From Kosakonia oryzendophytica (GTDB lineage Bacteria > Pseudomonadota > Gammaproteobacteria > Enterobacterales > Enterobacteriaceae), in assembly GCF_900094925.1 (NCBI RefSeq), contig NZ_FMAY01000001.1, positions 124,001 to 188,000 on the forward strand: 64,000 bases of DNA. Reading direction: 5' to 3'. Below are positions 34,277 through 43,010 of the stretch, in pieces; the first letter of the stretch is position 1; each line of letters opens with the position of its first letter. The notes under the pieces were generated by a model that saw nothing but the letters and a program-made list of their open reading frames with translations, did no database searches and was not told the origin of the DNA. The position numbers were made by a program, and so were the translations under genes.

Positions 34277-34307
34277 AAAAAAAAGCCCGGTTGCAGTAAC
34301 CGGGCTT
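34277..34307 (-). terminator. Intrinsic terminator downstream of gnd
   Basis: AAGCCCGGTT-GCAGT-AACCGGGCTT is a 10-bp stem, followed on the minus strand by eight uridines (plus-strand A tract 34277-34284). It closes the O-antigen/gnd transcription unit before ugd. Confidence 0.88.
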
Positions 34308-34333
34308 GCTTTTAGAGACGACTGATTATCAGA

Positions 34334-35740
34334 TTAATCCAGCCATTCGGTATGGAACACGCCGTCTTTGTCGATGCGTTTGTAAGTATGCGCGCCAAAG
34401 TAATCACGCTGTGCCTGAATCAGGTTGGCAGGCAGCACCGCAGAGCGGTAGCTGTCGTAGTAAGCGACGGCAGCAGAGAAAGTCGGAACCGGAATACCAT
34501 TCTGGACCGCATAAGCAACAACATCACGCAGTGCTTGCTGGTAGTCATCCGCAATTTGCTTGAAGTACGGTGCCAGCAACAGGTTAGCAATGGCCGGCGT
34601 TTCCGCATAGGCATCGGTGATCTTCTGCAGGAATTGTGCACGGATAATGCAACCCGCACGGAAAATCTTCGCGATTTCGCCGTAGTTGAGATCCCATTTG
34701 TGCTCATCCGAAGCCGCACGCAACTGAGAGAAGCCCTGCGCATAAGAGACGATTTTACCGAGGTACAGTGCGCGACGGACTTTCTCGATGAATTCAGCTT
34801 TGTCACCAGCCGGTTTAGCCTGCGGACCGGACAACACTTTTGATGCCGCAACACGCTGATCTTTCAGCGAGGAGATATAGCGAGCGAATACGGACTCGGT
34901 GATCAGCGACAGCGGTTCACCCAGATCCAGCGAGCTCTGGCTGGTCCATTTACCGGTGCCTTTATTTGCCGCTTCATCCAGAATCACATCAACCAGGTAT
35001 TTACCTTCTTCATCTTTTTTAGTGAAGATATCTTTGGTGATGTCGATCAGGTAGCTGCTCAGCTCGCCAGCGTTCCACTCACTGAACGTTTTCGCCAGCT
35101 CTTCATTGGAGAGGTTCAGACCGCCTTTCAGCAGGGCATACGCTTCTGCGATAAGCTGCATATCACCGTATTCAATGCCGTTGTGCACCATTTTGACATA
35201 GTGACCCGCACCGTCCGGACCGATATAGGTCACGCATGGCTCGCCATCTTCGGCAACCGCAGCGATTTTCGTCAGGATCGGTGCAACCAGCTCGTAAGCA
35301 TCTTTCTGGCCGCCAGGCATGATAGACGGGCCCTTCAGGGCACCTTCTTCACCACCGGACACACCGGTGCCAATAAAGTTGAAGCCTTCCGCAGAGAGTT
35401 CGCGGTTACGACGAATGGTGTCCTGGAAGAAAGTGTTGCCGCCATCGATAATGATGTCGCCTTTTGCCAGATAAGGTTTCAGGGACTCGATAGCTTTGTC
35501 GGTGCCCTCACCCGCTTTCACCATCAGCAGAATGCGACGCGGGGTTTCCAGGGATTCAACAAATTCTTTAACGGTGTAGTAAGGAACCAGCTTTTTACCG
35601 GGGTTTTCGGCAATCACTTCTTCGGTTTTTTCGCGGGAGCGGTTGAAAACGGAAACGGTATAGCCACGGCTTTCGATGTTAAGCGCCAGGTTGCGCCCCA
35701 TCACGGCCATACCAACAACGCCGATTTGTTGCTTGGACAT
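34334..35740 (-). CDS. gnd: 6-phosphogluconate dehydrogenase Gnd
   Basis: Decarboxylating NADP+ dehydrogenase of the pentose phosphate pathway. The 468-residue length is normal. The N-terminal [17 protein letters not shown] Rossmann motif, the [20 protein letters not shown] substrate segment near 125-144 and the [15 protein letters not shown] catalytic stretch near 183-197 are present. It is a conserved housekeeping gene bordering the O-antigen locus and is often caught up in O-antigen recombination. Upstream 217 bases are AT-rich with two inverted repeats. Confidence 0.97.
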   Translation of the reverse strand: MSKQQIGVVGMAVMGRNLALNIESRGYTVSVFNRSREKTEEVIAENPGKKLVPYYTVKEFVESLETPRRILLMVKAGEGTDKAIESLKPYLAKGDIIIDGGNTFFQDTIRRNRELSAEGFNFIGTGVSGGEEGALKGPSIMPGGQKDAYELVAPILTKIAAVAEDGEPCVTYIGPDGAGHYVKMVHNGIEYGDMQLIAEAYALLKGGLNLSNEELAKTFSEWNAGELSSYLIDITKDIFTKKDEEGKYLVDVILDEAANKGTGKWTSQSSLDLGEPLSLITESVFARYISSLKDQRVAASKVLSGPQAKPAGDKAEFIEKVRRALYLGKIVSYAQGFSQLRAASDEHKWDLNYGEIAKIFRAGCIIRAQFLQKITDAYAETPAIANLLLAPYFKQIADDYQQALRDVVAYAVQNGIPVPTFSAAVAYYDSYRSAVLPANLIQAQRDYFGAHTYKRIDKDGVFHTEWLD

Positions 35741-35756
35741 TACATACTCCTGTCAG

Positions 35757-35814
35757 GTGTGGGCCCCACACTGGATAAAATATCCTAAAGGGTGTTTCAA
35801 ATATCATACCCTTT
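35757..35814. repeat. Two inverted repeats upstream of gnd
   Basis: GTGTGGGCCCCACAC (35757-35771) is a near-perfect palindrome 17 bases before the gnd ATG. AAAGGGT..ACCCTTT (35787-35814) is a 7-bp inverted repeat with a 14-base loop just upstream. The second could be a weak terminator for the O-antigen operon; the first lies in the gnd leader. No T tract is seen. Confidence 0.4.
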
Positions 35815-35957
35815 AAGTGATTAAATGAGGTAGTTCAAAGTGGAGAAAAAAGACTAAAGTACACTAAACGCTAAAAAAAACAGAAAGACATAATTAGATA
35901 AACAATTAAACAATATGTATTAAAAGCGCAAATTTTAAACGGAAATGCATAATTCAA

Positions 35958-36872
35958 TCATCTCCCAAGAATTTTTTTAATCCCGCGTTTGATTATGCTA
36001 TCACTTCCGTGAAGACTTGCACTTCTGTGAGCAGACAAGTGATTGATAAAATGATGATTTATTGTGTCTGCAATTTGGCGACCAACCTCACCTGTCAGAT
36101 GGTTAACATATGCAGCGTGTTTATCAGCTTCATTTTTCCACCATTGTTCTTTTGCCTTATGGATAAACATATTACCTGACAGCTCATATATAGCCCTGAC
36201 TTTATCAAGGAATATCTCATCCTCAGCAAGTTCGAGAAGCGCTTGCGGCTGTTTCGATCCAACAAGGAGAACCCCGAGGCCATTTGAATGGTTGAAGCTA
36301 AAAGAAGGATACAGGCCGCAAATCTCCTGCCAAAATTGTTTTGAGCCAAAACCCTCCGCAACTACGTTTGTATCATGAAAAAGAATAATACCATTATCTT
36401 TGGACACTTTCGGTAGCCACGTCTCATAGTCATGCTTGACTGCTTCATAATGATGGCAACCATCAATATGGAGTATATTGACCGAGTTTTCAGCAAATTC
36501 AGCCAGAGCATTATCAAAAAGTGATCGATAAAGTTTAGTATTTGGGAACGTAGATGAGAAAAAGTCTTTTACTTCAGAATAAACCTCCTCACCATAAATA
36601 CCCGTAGTATCGTCCCCCCCCCATGAATCAACACCAGTAATCTCGCAACCAATATTCAAATCACGAGAAGCTTGTGAGAAAGTCGCAAGACTATCACCAC
36701 GGAAAACACCCAGTTCGACTAAAACCTCAGGCCTGGTAAGCTCCATAAGCCAGGCAGCAAACAAAAGATGTCCGTGCCAATCAATAGCCTTACTCAAACG
36801 TGCCGGGGTGAAACGTAGGCTGTAGGCGGAAGGATAGAGGTCAGTATTATCATTCGGATGCTTCACTGGCAT
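35958..36872 (-). CDS. Class I SAM-dependent methyltransferase, O-antigen locus
   Basis: Predicted methyltransferase (Methyltransf_24-like) of 304 residues from ATG 36872 (MPVKHPNDNTDLYPSAYSLR), which sits behind AGGAG and overlaps the previous gene by 22 bases. The SAM-binding first strand VLVELGVFRGDSLATF is near residues 50-65. ITGVDSWGG and NILHIDGCHHYEAVKHDYETW (acidic metal-type loop) follow. It is the last gene of the O-antigen operon before gnd. It may methylate the polysaccharide, possibly its non-reducing end; the substrate is not known. Composition is AT-rich. Confidence 0.75.
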   Translation of the reverse strand: MPVKHPNDNTDLYPSAYSLRFTPARLSKAIDWHGHLLFAAWLMELTRPEVLVELGVFRGDSLATFSQASRDLNIGCEITGVDSWGGDDTTGIYGEEVYSEVKDFFSSTFPNTKLYRSLFDNALAEFAENSVNILHIDGCHHYEAVKHDYETWLPKVSKDNGIILFHDTNVVAEGFGSKQFWQEICGLYPSFSFNHSNGLGVLLVGSKQPQALLELAEDEIFLDKVRAIYELSGNMFIHKAKEQWWKNEADKHAAYVNHLTGEVGRQIADTINHHFINHLSAHRSASLHGSDSIIKRGIKKILGR

Positions 36873-38301
36873 TACTCCTGTTGGTTTCCATAATTTTTGA
36901 ATTAAAATCAGAAAAACTGAATTGGCTTTTCTGTTCATAGTTTGCCAAATTAAAATCGCGATTGCCTTTAGGCATTGTCAATGCAAACTCAATTTTATCG
37001 TTGAGTGATTCGCGAATTGGATCAAAGGGTACAAGGTTTGACGAAATTGCTTCGATATAATCTGCATCGCGAATACCGAAAGTATTTGTTATTGTAGGTA
37101 TTCCTGACGCGGCCGTCTGATAAGCTATAACACCTGGATGGTCAGAATAAATTAGTGCAACGACTGCATCGCAAGCTGAAATTAAATCAAGATAATCCTT
37201 TTTAGCTAGTTTACTGAGTATAATCACATCAGTTCCGTTTATTTTTTGTGAGAACGAAGTCCCAACCGCCCCAACCAAATAAATTTCATAGCCACAATGC
37301 TGATGGCAAAAATCAATAACTGTACGCATTATGAGCTCAGGCATATTTCTGCTATTAAATGCTTCTGGGCGATAATAAAAAAAGATTTTTTTCGACCTTT
37401 CTTTTTTTGCATCAAAAGGTTCTATATGTGGAGCAGTTACATAGCAGTTTACGTCATCACTAAGCAATCCTTTCCGAGTGATCGAACTAGCAAGAATACC
37501 TGTTGAAAACACAATATTTTTAGACTGGTACAAAGAAGCCTGGCTTCGAACATACATTGAACCGTAAGGATAAAAACCTGACTCAAAATCCTGACAATAA
37601 TAAACAACCCGCTCAAGATTACCGAAAACATCCTTCGCCTGGAAAAATGTTTCGGTGTCAAAACAATATATAAGTGTTGGTAATTCAGTTAACTCCCCGA
37701 TCTTATTAAAAGGAATAACCTCAATTCCCTTCCCATATTTGTCAAGTAGCCTTTCATTATAATCCGGATTACCTACGATCACCTTCACATGAGCAAAATC
37801 CGGGAAAATCAAGGACATGTCCGAAAAAAAACCAGTATAACCAGCAAAGAAAAGATCGTCAGTAAGGAACGGAATGAAAATAAGTAACGTTTTCTCCTTC
37901 GCATCAGGGAGAGAACGCAGATCAGGTCGATAGCGAGGTAATGGGAAGATATTTTTAGGCTCTGCAATTCCAGTTGCCAGAACCGGCCCCTCTAGTCTAA
38001 ATTCATAAATCTTGCGTGAACTCCATACTCTCAATTCAAGTTTACCAAGAGTACAAAAATGAACATATCCGCAACATAAATTGCCGGTACTCACAGCATG
38101 AGCGATGTCTGCGTTATTGTTAAGATAAAACTTATCGTCGAAATCTATGCCTGATTCCAGCCCTTGAGACAATAAATAGACATTATCAACGAACCAATCA
38201 TATGAATATTTATTGCAATAGTCAGATTCCGGGTAAGCTAACTGTATTGAATGACCATATTTTTTAAGCCAACGTTTCTTCTTTAATCGTTCAATCAACA
38301 T
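36850..38301 (-). CDS. WsaF-like family 4 glycosyltransferase (putative rhamnosyltransferase)
   Basis: A 483-residue protein starting at ATG 38301 (MLIERLKKKRWLKKYG), with AGG seven bases upstream and an 11-base overlap with the preceding gene. An N-terminal block FDDKFYLNNNADIAHAVSTG..GYVHFCTLGKLE (about 56-90) matches the FYL..NPDV..A...G....HF...G short motif seen at the N-terminus of various glycan-locus proteins. The remainder has a GT-B layout: IFIPFLTDDLFFAG, then VVYYCQDFESGFYPYGSMY (about 235-253), typical of WsaF-type rhamnosyltransferases, and a C-terminal HPGVIAYQTAASGIPTITN nucleotide-binding segment. Rhamnosyl transfer is inferred from family and locus. Confidence 0.7.
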   Translation of the reverse strand: MLIERLKKKRWLKKYGHSIQLAYPESDYCNKYSYDWFVDNVYLLSQGLESGIDFDDKFYLNNNADIAHAVSTGNLCCGYVHFCTLGKLELRVWSSRKIYEFRLEGPVLATGIAEPKNIFPLPRYRPDLRSLPDAKEKTLLIFIPFLTDDLFFAGYTGFFSDMSLIFPDFAHVKVIVGNPDYNERLLDKYGKGIEVIPFNKIGELTELPTLIYCFDTETFFQAKDVFGNLERVVYYCQDFESGFYPYGSMYVRSQASLYQSKNIVFSTGILASSITRKGLLSDDVNCYVTAPHIEPFDAKKERSKKIFFYYRPEAFNSRNMPELIMRTVIDFCHQHCGYEIYLVGAVGTSFSQKINGTDVIILSKLAKKDYLDLISACDAVVALIYSDHPGVIAYQTAASGIPTITNTFGIRDADYIEAISSNLVPFDPIRESLNDKIEFALTMPKGNRDFNLANYEQKSQFSFSDFNSKIMETNRSNASEASE

Positions 38302-39943
38302 TAAGCATCCTCGCTGCTTCATCTCTTAAATGGCCAGAAAGATTATACATTAAAACTTGTGCCTCGGATTTCTTACCGCATCGCACCAAGCAACGGATAA
38401 GAGTAAATGCAGCCGTTTGATCTGACGGTTGGATCACGTTGGCCTGGCGTAAAAATTTCAGCGCAAGTCGTGGAAATCCGAGGTCTAGCATTGTGCATCC
38501 AAGCCCATGATTCACTCCCAAATTACCAGGCAATGATTTGTAGCTTCGCCAAAACCAATACAATGCATATGTAAGTTTACGCTTTCTGAAATAGTCTTCA
38601 GCAATGCGCACTGATAGATGTGCTGATTTTTTAAAATATTGCTTTAGATGAATAACAGCATTCTCAATAGAAGCTGTATCGCCATTAAAAGTAAAGGAAT
38701 CAAGCATTCTCTCAAGCACAAACAGACAATCATCGTCAGATAAATATTTGATGTTACCATTATTAGATAACATCCAATTATAGACCATGCTTAGGGTTTC
38801 ATTATCACGTTGTCGAATATTCCAGCGTAGTGCATGAGTAAGTTTTTTTGCATCAGGAGCGTCTGACTTCAACATTCTCTGAATTAATTTGCTGCGCAGT
38901 AAAACAATATCAGAATATTCACGAGAATAGTTGTTTCTTATGTTGTCGATCTCATCCCGAAAGGGTAATTCGGGAACCCATTCTGCATTCATCTCATCAT
39001 CATTTGACGTTGGGATGAATAAGGCAGTAGAGTTAATGAACGGGAGATCTTCAACTGTACATCTTTTCTCTGGGGTATATTTCTCTACTAGACTTCGCAG
39101 TCTTTCAAATTCTTCTCGATCACCAGTTTGGTATTTATAAAGGCCTTCATTTATTCCCCAAGATGGAGACCTGCTACATTTGATGATATCCGTTAAAAAA
39201 GCAAAGTTACGATCAAATGCCTCGAACCATTTAGAATAAAGCAGTGCCATTTCAGGGCTGAGATTTGACCAATCATAGTCAAACACATTGTTATTACATT
39301 TCATCATTTCGTTCGACTGAAAACGCAGATCAAGCTTTTGGATGAGCAACATCAGTTGCTGATCTGTCTTACAGGCTTCCAGCCAGAGAAAACACTCAGG
39401 GCCAATACCATTAAAAATATGGTCGGCAACATATTGCGTCCGCACTGAAAAATGCATAACCTTTCTTATTGCGGAGATTGAGCCTAGATATATCATATCT
39501 TTAGCCATGAATGGCAGACTCAGCGAAATGTGCTCAACCGCTAAACGTTCATCTTGTATAGCTTTGCGCACGGCTGTATCGCCAAGGTCTGCATTGATGA
39601 AAGCTTCAATGACATCTTTGCGTAACAAAAACTTGTCAGTACGACCTTTCAGCACGTAGGCGTCCGGTTCCAGCACACTCAAACCCGCTTCAAGTGTACG
39701 CCATTGCCTGAATATATTAGCCGGGCCGCCAACATCGATTCCTGCACTACCTACTATTTTTATATTTTTAGATGCAATCCAATTAAACAGTTGCAGGTTT
39801 TTATTAATGTCTTCGTGCCATGTTGAAATAACAACATCGATATGCTCGTTAGCTTTTTCCCTTTGCTCCAGGATGCAATCTATTATCAAAACAAATTCTT
39901 CAAGGTCGCGGACTGCGCCATTAATTAAAATTGTTTTTTTCAT
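38291..39943 (-). CDS. WavE-like glycan synthesis protein with C-terminal TPR-like domain
   Basis: A 550-residue protein. The N-terminal 230 residues resemble WavE-type LPS synthesis proteins: ILINGAVRDLEEF, then VVISTWHEDIN, a FRQWRTLEAGL segment and YVLKGRTDKFLL (about 95-107). From about residue 340 the sequence is helical. The last 100 residues (YALYWFWRSYKSLPGNLGVN, then LGFPRLALKFLRQANVIQPS) look like tetratricopeptide repeats. It overlaps the next gene by 11 bases and the RgpF-like gene by four. Reaction unknown; likely glycosyl transfer or assembly scaffolding. Confidence 0.6.
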   Translation of the reverse strand: MKKTILINGAVRDLEEFVLIIDCILEQREKANEHIDVVISTWHEDINKNLQLFNWIASKNIKIVGSAGIDVGGPANIFRQWRTLEAGLSVLEPDAYVLKGRTDKFLLRKDVIEAFINADLGDTAVRKAIQDERLAVEHISLSLPFMAKDMIYLGSISAIRKVMHFSVRTQYVADHIFNGIGPECFLWLEACKTDQQLMLLIQKLDLRFQSNEMMKCNNNVFDYDWSNLSPEMALLYSKWFEAFDRNFAFLTDIIKCSRSPSWGINEGLYKYQTGDREEFERLRSLVEKYTPEKRCTVEDLPFINSTALFIPTSNDDEMNAEWVPELPFRDEIDNIRNNYSREYSDIVLLRSKLIQRMLKSDAPDAKKLTHALRWNIRQRDNETLSMVYNWMLSNNGNIKYLSDDDCLFVLERMLDSFTFNGDTASIENAVIHLKQYFKKSAHLSVRIAEDYFRKRKLTYALYWFWRSYKSLPGNLGVNHGLGCTMLDLGFPRLALKFLRQANVIQPSDQTAAFTLIRCLVRCGKKSEAQVLMYNLSGHLRDEAARMLNVD

Positions 39944-40968
39944 TTGACTGTCTCTTCATCCTTAACAAAATTCTCGAGCGATTCGCAGCAACCACTATGT
40001 TTGGTCGCTAAATATCCGAAATATCGTTCTAGCGCGTGTACACAGCAACCATCTAATTGACCAGCCTCTTTTTCAATTTTATGCCGGTGCAAATTCATAG
40101 CTTTCACGAGTTTTAGGAAATTTCCAGTTCCAAGAAACATAGTTCCTGGAATAAATTTACTATGCGCTTGCATAGGGTCATCACCTAATAAATAAGAAAG
40201 CCAATGGATATTATTCTCCAGATGATCGCTAATTTCCAAAACAGACTCGCCGAATATTTTAGGACCATCATCCGGCATTAACGAGAAAATTTTATCAGTG
40301 ATACCTTTATTACCGATAAGAAACTCAACATTTAGCTTAAACCAGCGACCTTTATCCCGTAGATGTTTTGACTTTTTCGTATGCAGTTTAACAAAATGGC
40401 TGTAGTTATTAAGCTCAATGAACTTTAAGCTCATCAGGAAGGGCATAACATCCCTACCATGATTTGGCGTAATAAAACCTAAAACTCGTTCAGTACTGAA
40501 GCGCTTCTTTGCTTCTTCGATGATTTCACAATGTGGCGATGTGATGACAATGTCATAATCGGTGAAATCTTTGAGTTTATCATAAATATATGCTGCTTCT
40601 TCATGATAAAACGCATGTATGAAGACAACTTTGCTATTTTTTGTATTCAACCTTAATTGGGTGGTGCATATAGTATCTTGTAAATCACCTGAGGTGCAGT
40701 TGACATCTTCAATCAAAAAGCGATATGAGTCATTTTCCTTCTTTAACCCCAGGAACAAATCGTCATTATATAAACCAGTTGGTTTATTGGAAACGACTAA
40801 CTTACTAATTGCCCCCCTATTCAGATAATTATGAAATCTTCTGAAAATTTTAAAAAAAGCAAGAAGCAAGAGCCTCCAGGGGTGATTGATAATGAAATCG
40901 GTTTTACTTTTATATTCCTGAAATTGGATAGTAAGCCTTAATACCTCAAAATATCCTCTAAGTAACAT
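39940..40968 (-). CDS. RgpF-like rhamnan synthesis protein
   Basis: A 342-residue protein with the RgpF signature pattern: KVVFIHAFYHEEAAYIYDKL (about 113-132), YDIVITSPHCE, NHGRDVMPFLMSLKFI (about 169-184), YSHFVKLHTKKSKH (about 189-202) and FIPGTMFLGTGNFLKL. RgpF-family proteins are glycosyltransferases of rhamnose-rich polysaccharides, which fits the rfbBADC genes in the same operon. The N-terminus has a short hydrophobic stretch (WRLLLLAFFKIF). It lies between two WavE-like genes, with a one-base gap to the upstream one. Confidence 0.72.
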   Translation of the reverse strand: MLLRGYFEVLRLTIQFQEYKSKTDFIINHPWRLLLLAFFKIFRRFHNYLNRGAISKLVVSNKPTGLYNDDLFLGLKKENDSYRFLIEDVNCTSGDLQDTICTTQLRLNTKNSKVVFIHAFYHEEAAYIYDKLKDFTDYDIVITSPHCEIIEEAKKRFSTERVLGFITPNHGRDVMPFLMSLKFIELNNYSHFVKLHTKKSKHLRDKGRWFKLNVEFLIGNKGITDKIFSLMPDDGPKIFGESVLEISDHLENNIHWLSYLLGDDPMQAHSKFIPGTMFLGTGNFLKLVKAMNLHRHKIEKEAGQLDGCCVHALERYFGYLATKHSGCCESLENFVKDEETVK

Positions 40969-40969
40969 A

Positions 40970-42265
40970 TTACTTATCCCTCTTCCTCATGAAATATCTG
41001 GCATATATATCTGTCAAACGAGGACAATTATATTTTAAGAAATCAATCGTTTTCCGAGAGAGATGTTTATTCAAAATGCGATGTGTAAGTGAATGAGTGA
41101 AATTAACATTTTGTGTTTTCCGTAAAATTTCATTCTCACGTCGTAAAGCGGTGATCTGCTCGTGATATCGTCTGCTTGCTGTGTCATTGACATCTTTTAC
41201 AAAGAAATGCTGCGTGGCGCCAGAAATCACCCATTTATTACTTTGCTCACATACAGCTTTCGGTGAGGGTAAGTCACTAAACTTGCGTGAGAAGCGTTGA
41301 TAATCATCGAATACATCTTTAGGAACAGCGAACATATCATAATTATCATGATTGCTAATATCATCACGGATAGCTTTTATTTGTTCTTCAGTAAACATCG
41401 AGACAAGGGATGTTATAAAACTTTGGTTAACGATCACATCACTTGAATCATCGCCAATTAATTTATCGTGACCTGAATATGTGAAAGCATCTTTCATGCA
41501 GGAAACATCAGCTGTTGTCTCCAACGTGGGCCCCCAGCCGATCTTGAAATAACTATCAAGAACTATCCACCAACCTTGAACAGCTCGCGAAATACTTGTG
41601 TTTGAAACAACATCATTGATCTGTTCACTTCGGCGATCTGCAATCTCACTAATGTGCGGCAAATTCCAGTAAAAGTGTTGCTTAAAGAGTGCCTGTTCTC
41701 TGAAAGGATTGAAAAAGAAAGTTTGTTCGACCGCTAAACGGTTATATAGCAACTCCATTTCAGCAGACAAATTCACTAGCTTCTTAAGATCGTTAATATG
41801 GCCAAAGAATTGAGCATCACCGCATAGGAACGGATATAGAGTTTGCGCATACTCAACCAGAATGCGATTTTTCAACCCAACATTGGCAAAATCATTCGTT
41901 ACAGGTGTCCCATGCTCGAATTCATGCAGCATAGAGGCATGATTATCAGCTAAGTCAACTCTAGTTTTTAATACAAACTGATCTTGGTTCTTTAAAGCGC
42001 TCAGTCCGTAGTAGAAAGCTAACATCTGATGTAGCTGATGTCCGCCTTTAAGCACTAAACGAGGCTCTTCGACTTCGATGATTCTGACATTCTTGCTTTC
42101 TAATTCTTTACGTAAGCCAGGATAGTTATCGAGCTCGTTAATCCAAGTCGAGTATATAATTTCGTCAACACGTCCCTGATCGCGCCAATCAAAATAATTC
42201 TTAAGTTTAGTAAGCAATTTTTCCTGGCTTCTTACTAAGCCACAAATCACAACAGAAACGGCCAT
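40970..42265 (-). CDS. WavE-like glycan synthesis protein
   Basis: A 431-residue protein with the same N-terminal pattern as the 550-residue neighbour: VVICGLVRSQEKLL, IIYSTWINELDNYPGL (about 36-51), a GGHQLHQMLAFYYGLSAL segment and FVLKTRVDLADN (about 97-108). A predicted coiled coil (RRYHEQITALRRENEILRK) lies near 366-384, with a basic tail. WavE proteins belong to LPS core/O-antigen loci and are thought to be glycosyltransferases. The acceptor and donor here are unknown. Confidence 0.6.
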   Translation of the reverse strand: MAVSVVICGLVRSQEKLLTKLKNYFDWRDQGRVDEIIYSTWINELDNYPGLRKELESKNVRIIEVEEPRLVLKGGHQLHQMLAFYYGLSALKNQDQFVLKTRVDLADNHASMLHEFEHGTPVTNDFANVGLKNRILVEYAQTLYPFLCGDAQFFGHINDLKKLVNLSAEMELLYNRLAVEQTFFFNPFREQALFKQHFYWNLPHISEIADRRSEQINDVVSNTSISRAVQGWWIVLDSYFKIGWGPTLETTADVSCMKDAFTYSGHDKLIGDDSSDVIVNQSFITSLVSMFTEEQIKAIRDDISNHDNYDMFAVPKDVFDDYQRFSRKFSDLPSPKAVCEQSNKWVISGATQHFFVKDVNDTASRRYHEQITALRRENEILRKTQNVNFTHSLTHRILNKHLSRKTIDFLKYNCPRLTDIYARYFMRKRDK

Positions 42266-42284
42266 GATGATTATTCCAAATTAT

Positions 42285-43010
42285 TTATTCGTAACAACTT
42301 CTATAAAATTTGACGCCTTCTTCAAAGGGACCATCAAATAAAACTTGACCTTTATCTATCATAACCAGTCGGTTACAAACACCTAGCATCTGATCTGGAG
42401 CGTGAGTTGCAATGAAAGCTGTCGAAGATATATTAATAGTATCCATCAATTTCGCATTCGCTTTTTTCATGAAAAACTCATCACCGCCACCAAGCACTTC
42501 ATCGAGCACTAATATGTCAGGCTTTTCGCTAATGGCGATAGCGAAAGCGAGTCGACTTTTAAAACCAGTGGATAAATGTTTATACTGCTTGTAACGATCG
42601 TCGCTCAATTCACAGAAATCAAGAATAGACTCAGCAAGTATCGGAATGTCATTTTTCTTGACGTTTTTTATTATTAACGACAGATTGATATTCTCAGCCA
42701 CACTCAACTCTTCCTCGAGCCCAATCCCAGCGGCCAGAACAACAGTTGGTTTTTTTTCTGTCCAGACGGTCCCACAACTAACGGGATAGATGCCTGAAAG
42801 TACTTTGAGAAAGGTCGTCTTACCATTCCCATTTCGTCCTACTACACATATTTTATCACCTTCATTAGCAACAAAATGTGGTATAGAGAGAATCTTTCTT
42901 TTTTTCCGATTCACATCTCTGAAGTTAAGAATCAGACTTTTCAGCGATTGCGGGCGCTCAGCTTCCGGTACTAATAATTCAACATTTTTAAATTCAACTG
43001 TTTTTTTCAT
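42285..43010 (-). CDS. wzt: Polysaccharide ABC exporter ATPase Wzt (no carbohydrate-binding domain)
   Basis: Nucleotide-binding subunit of an ABC-2 type exporter moving undecaprenyl-linked O-polysaccharide across the inner membrane. At 241 residues it has Walker A GRNGNGKT (about 58-65), a Wzt-type signature LSTGFKSRLAFAI near 145-157, and Walker B DILVLDEVLGGGDEFF near 165-180. It ends right after the ATPase core and lacks the C-terminal carbohydrate-binding domain found in the Wzt of E. coli O8/O9a. It overlaps wzm by four bases. Confidence 0.9.
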   Translation of the reverse strand: MKKTVEFKNVELLVPEAERPQSLKSLILNFRDVNRKKRKILSIPHFVANEGDKICVVGRNGNGKTTFLKVLSGIYPVSCGTVWTEKKPTVVLAAGIGLEEELSVAENINLSLIIKNVKKNDIPILAESILDFCELSDDRYKQYKHLSTGFKSRLAFAIAISEKPDILVLDEVLGGGDEFFMKKANAKLMDTINISSTAFIATHAPDQMLGVCNRLVMIDKGQVLFDGPFEEGVKFYRSCYE

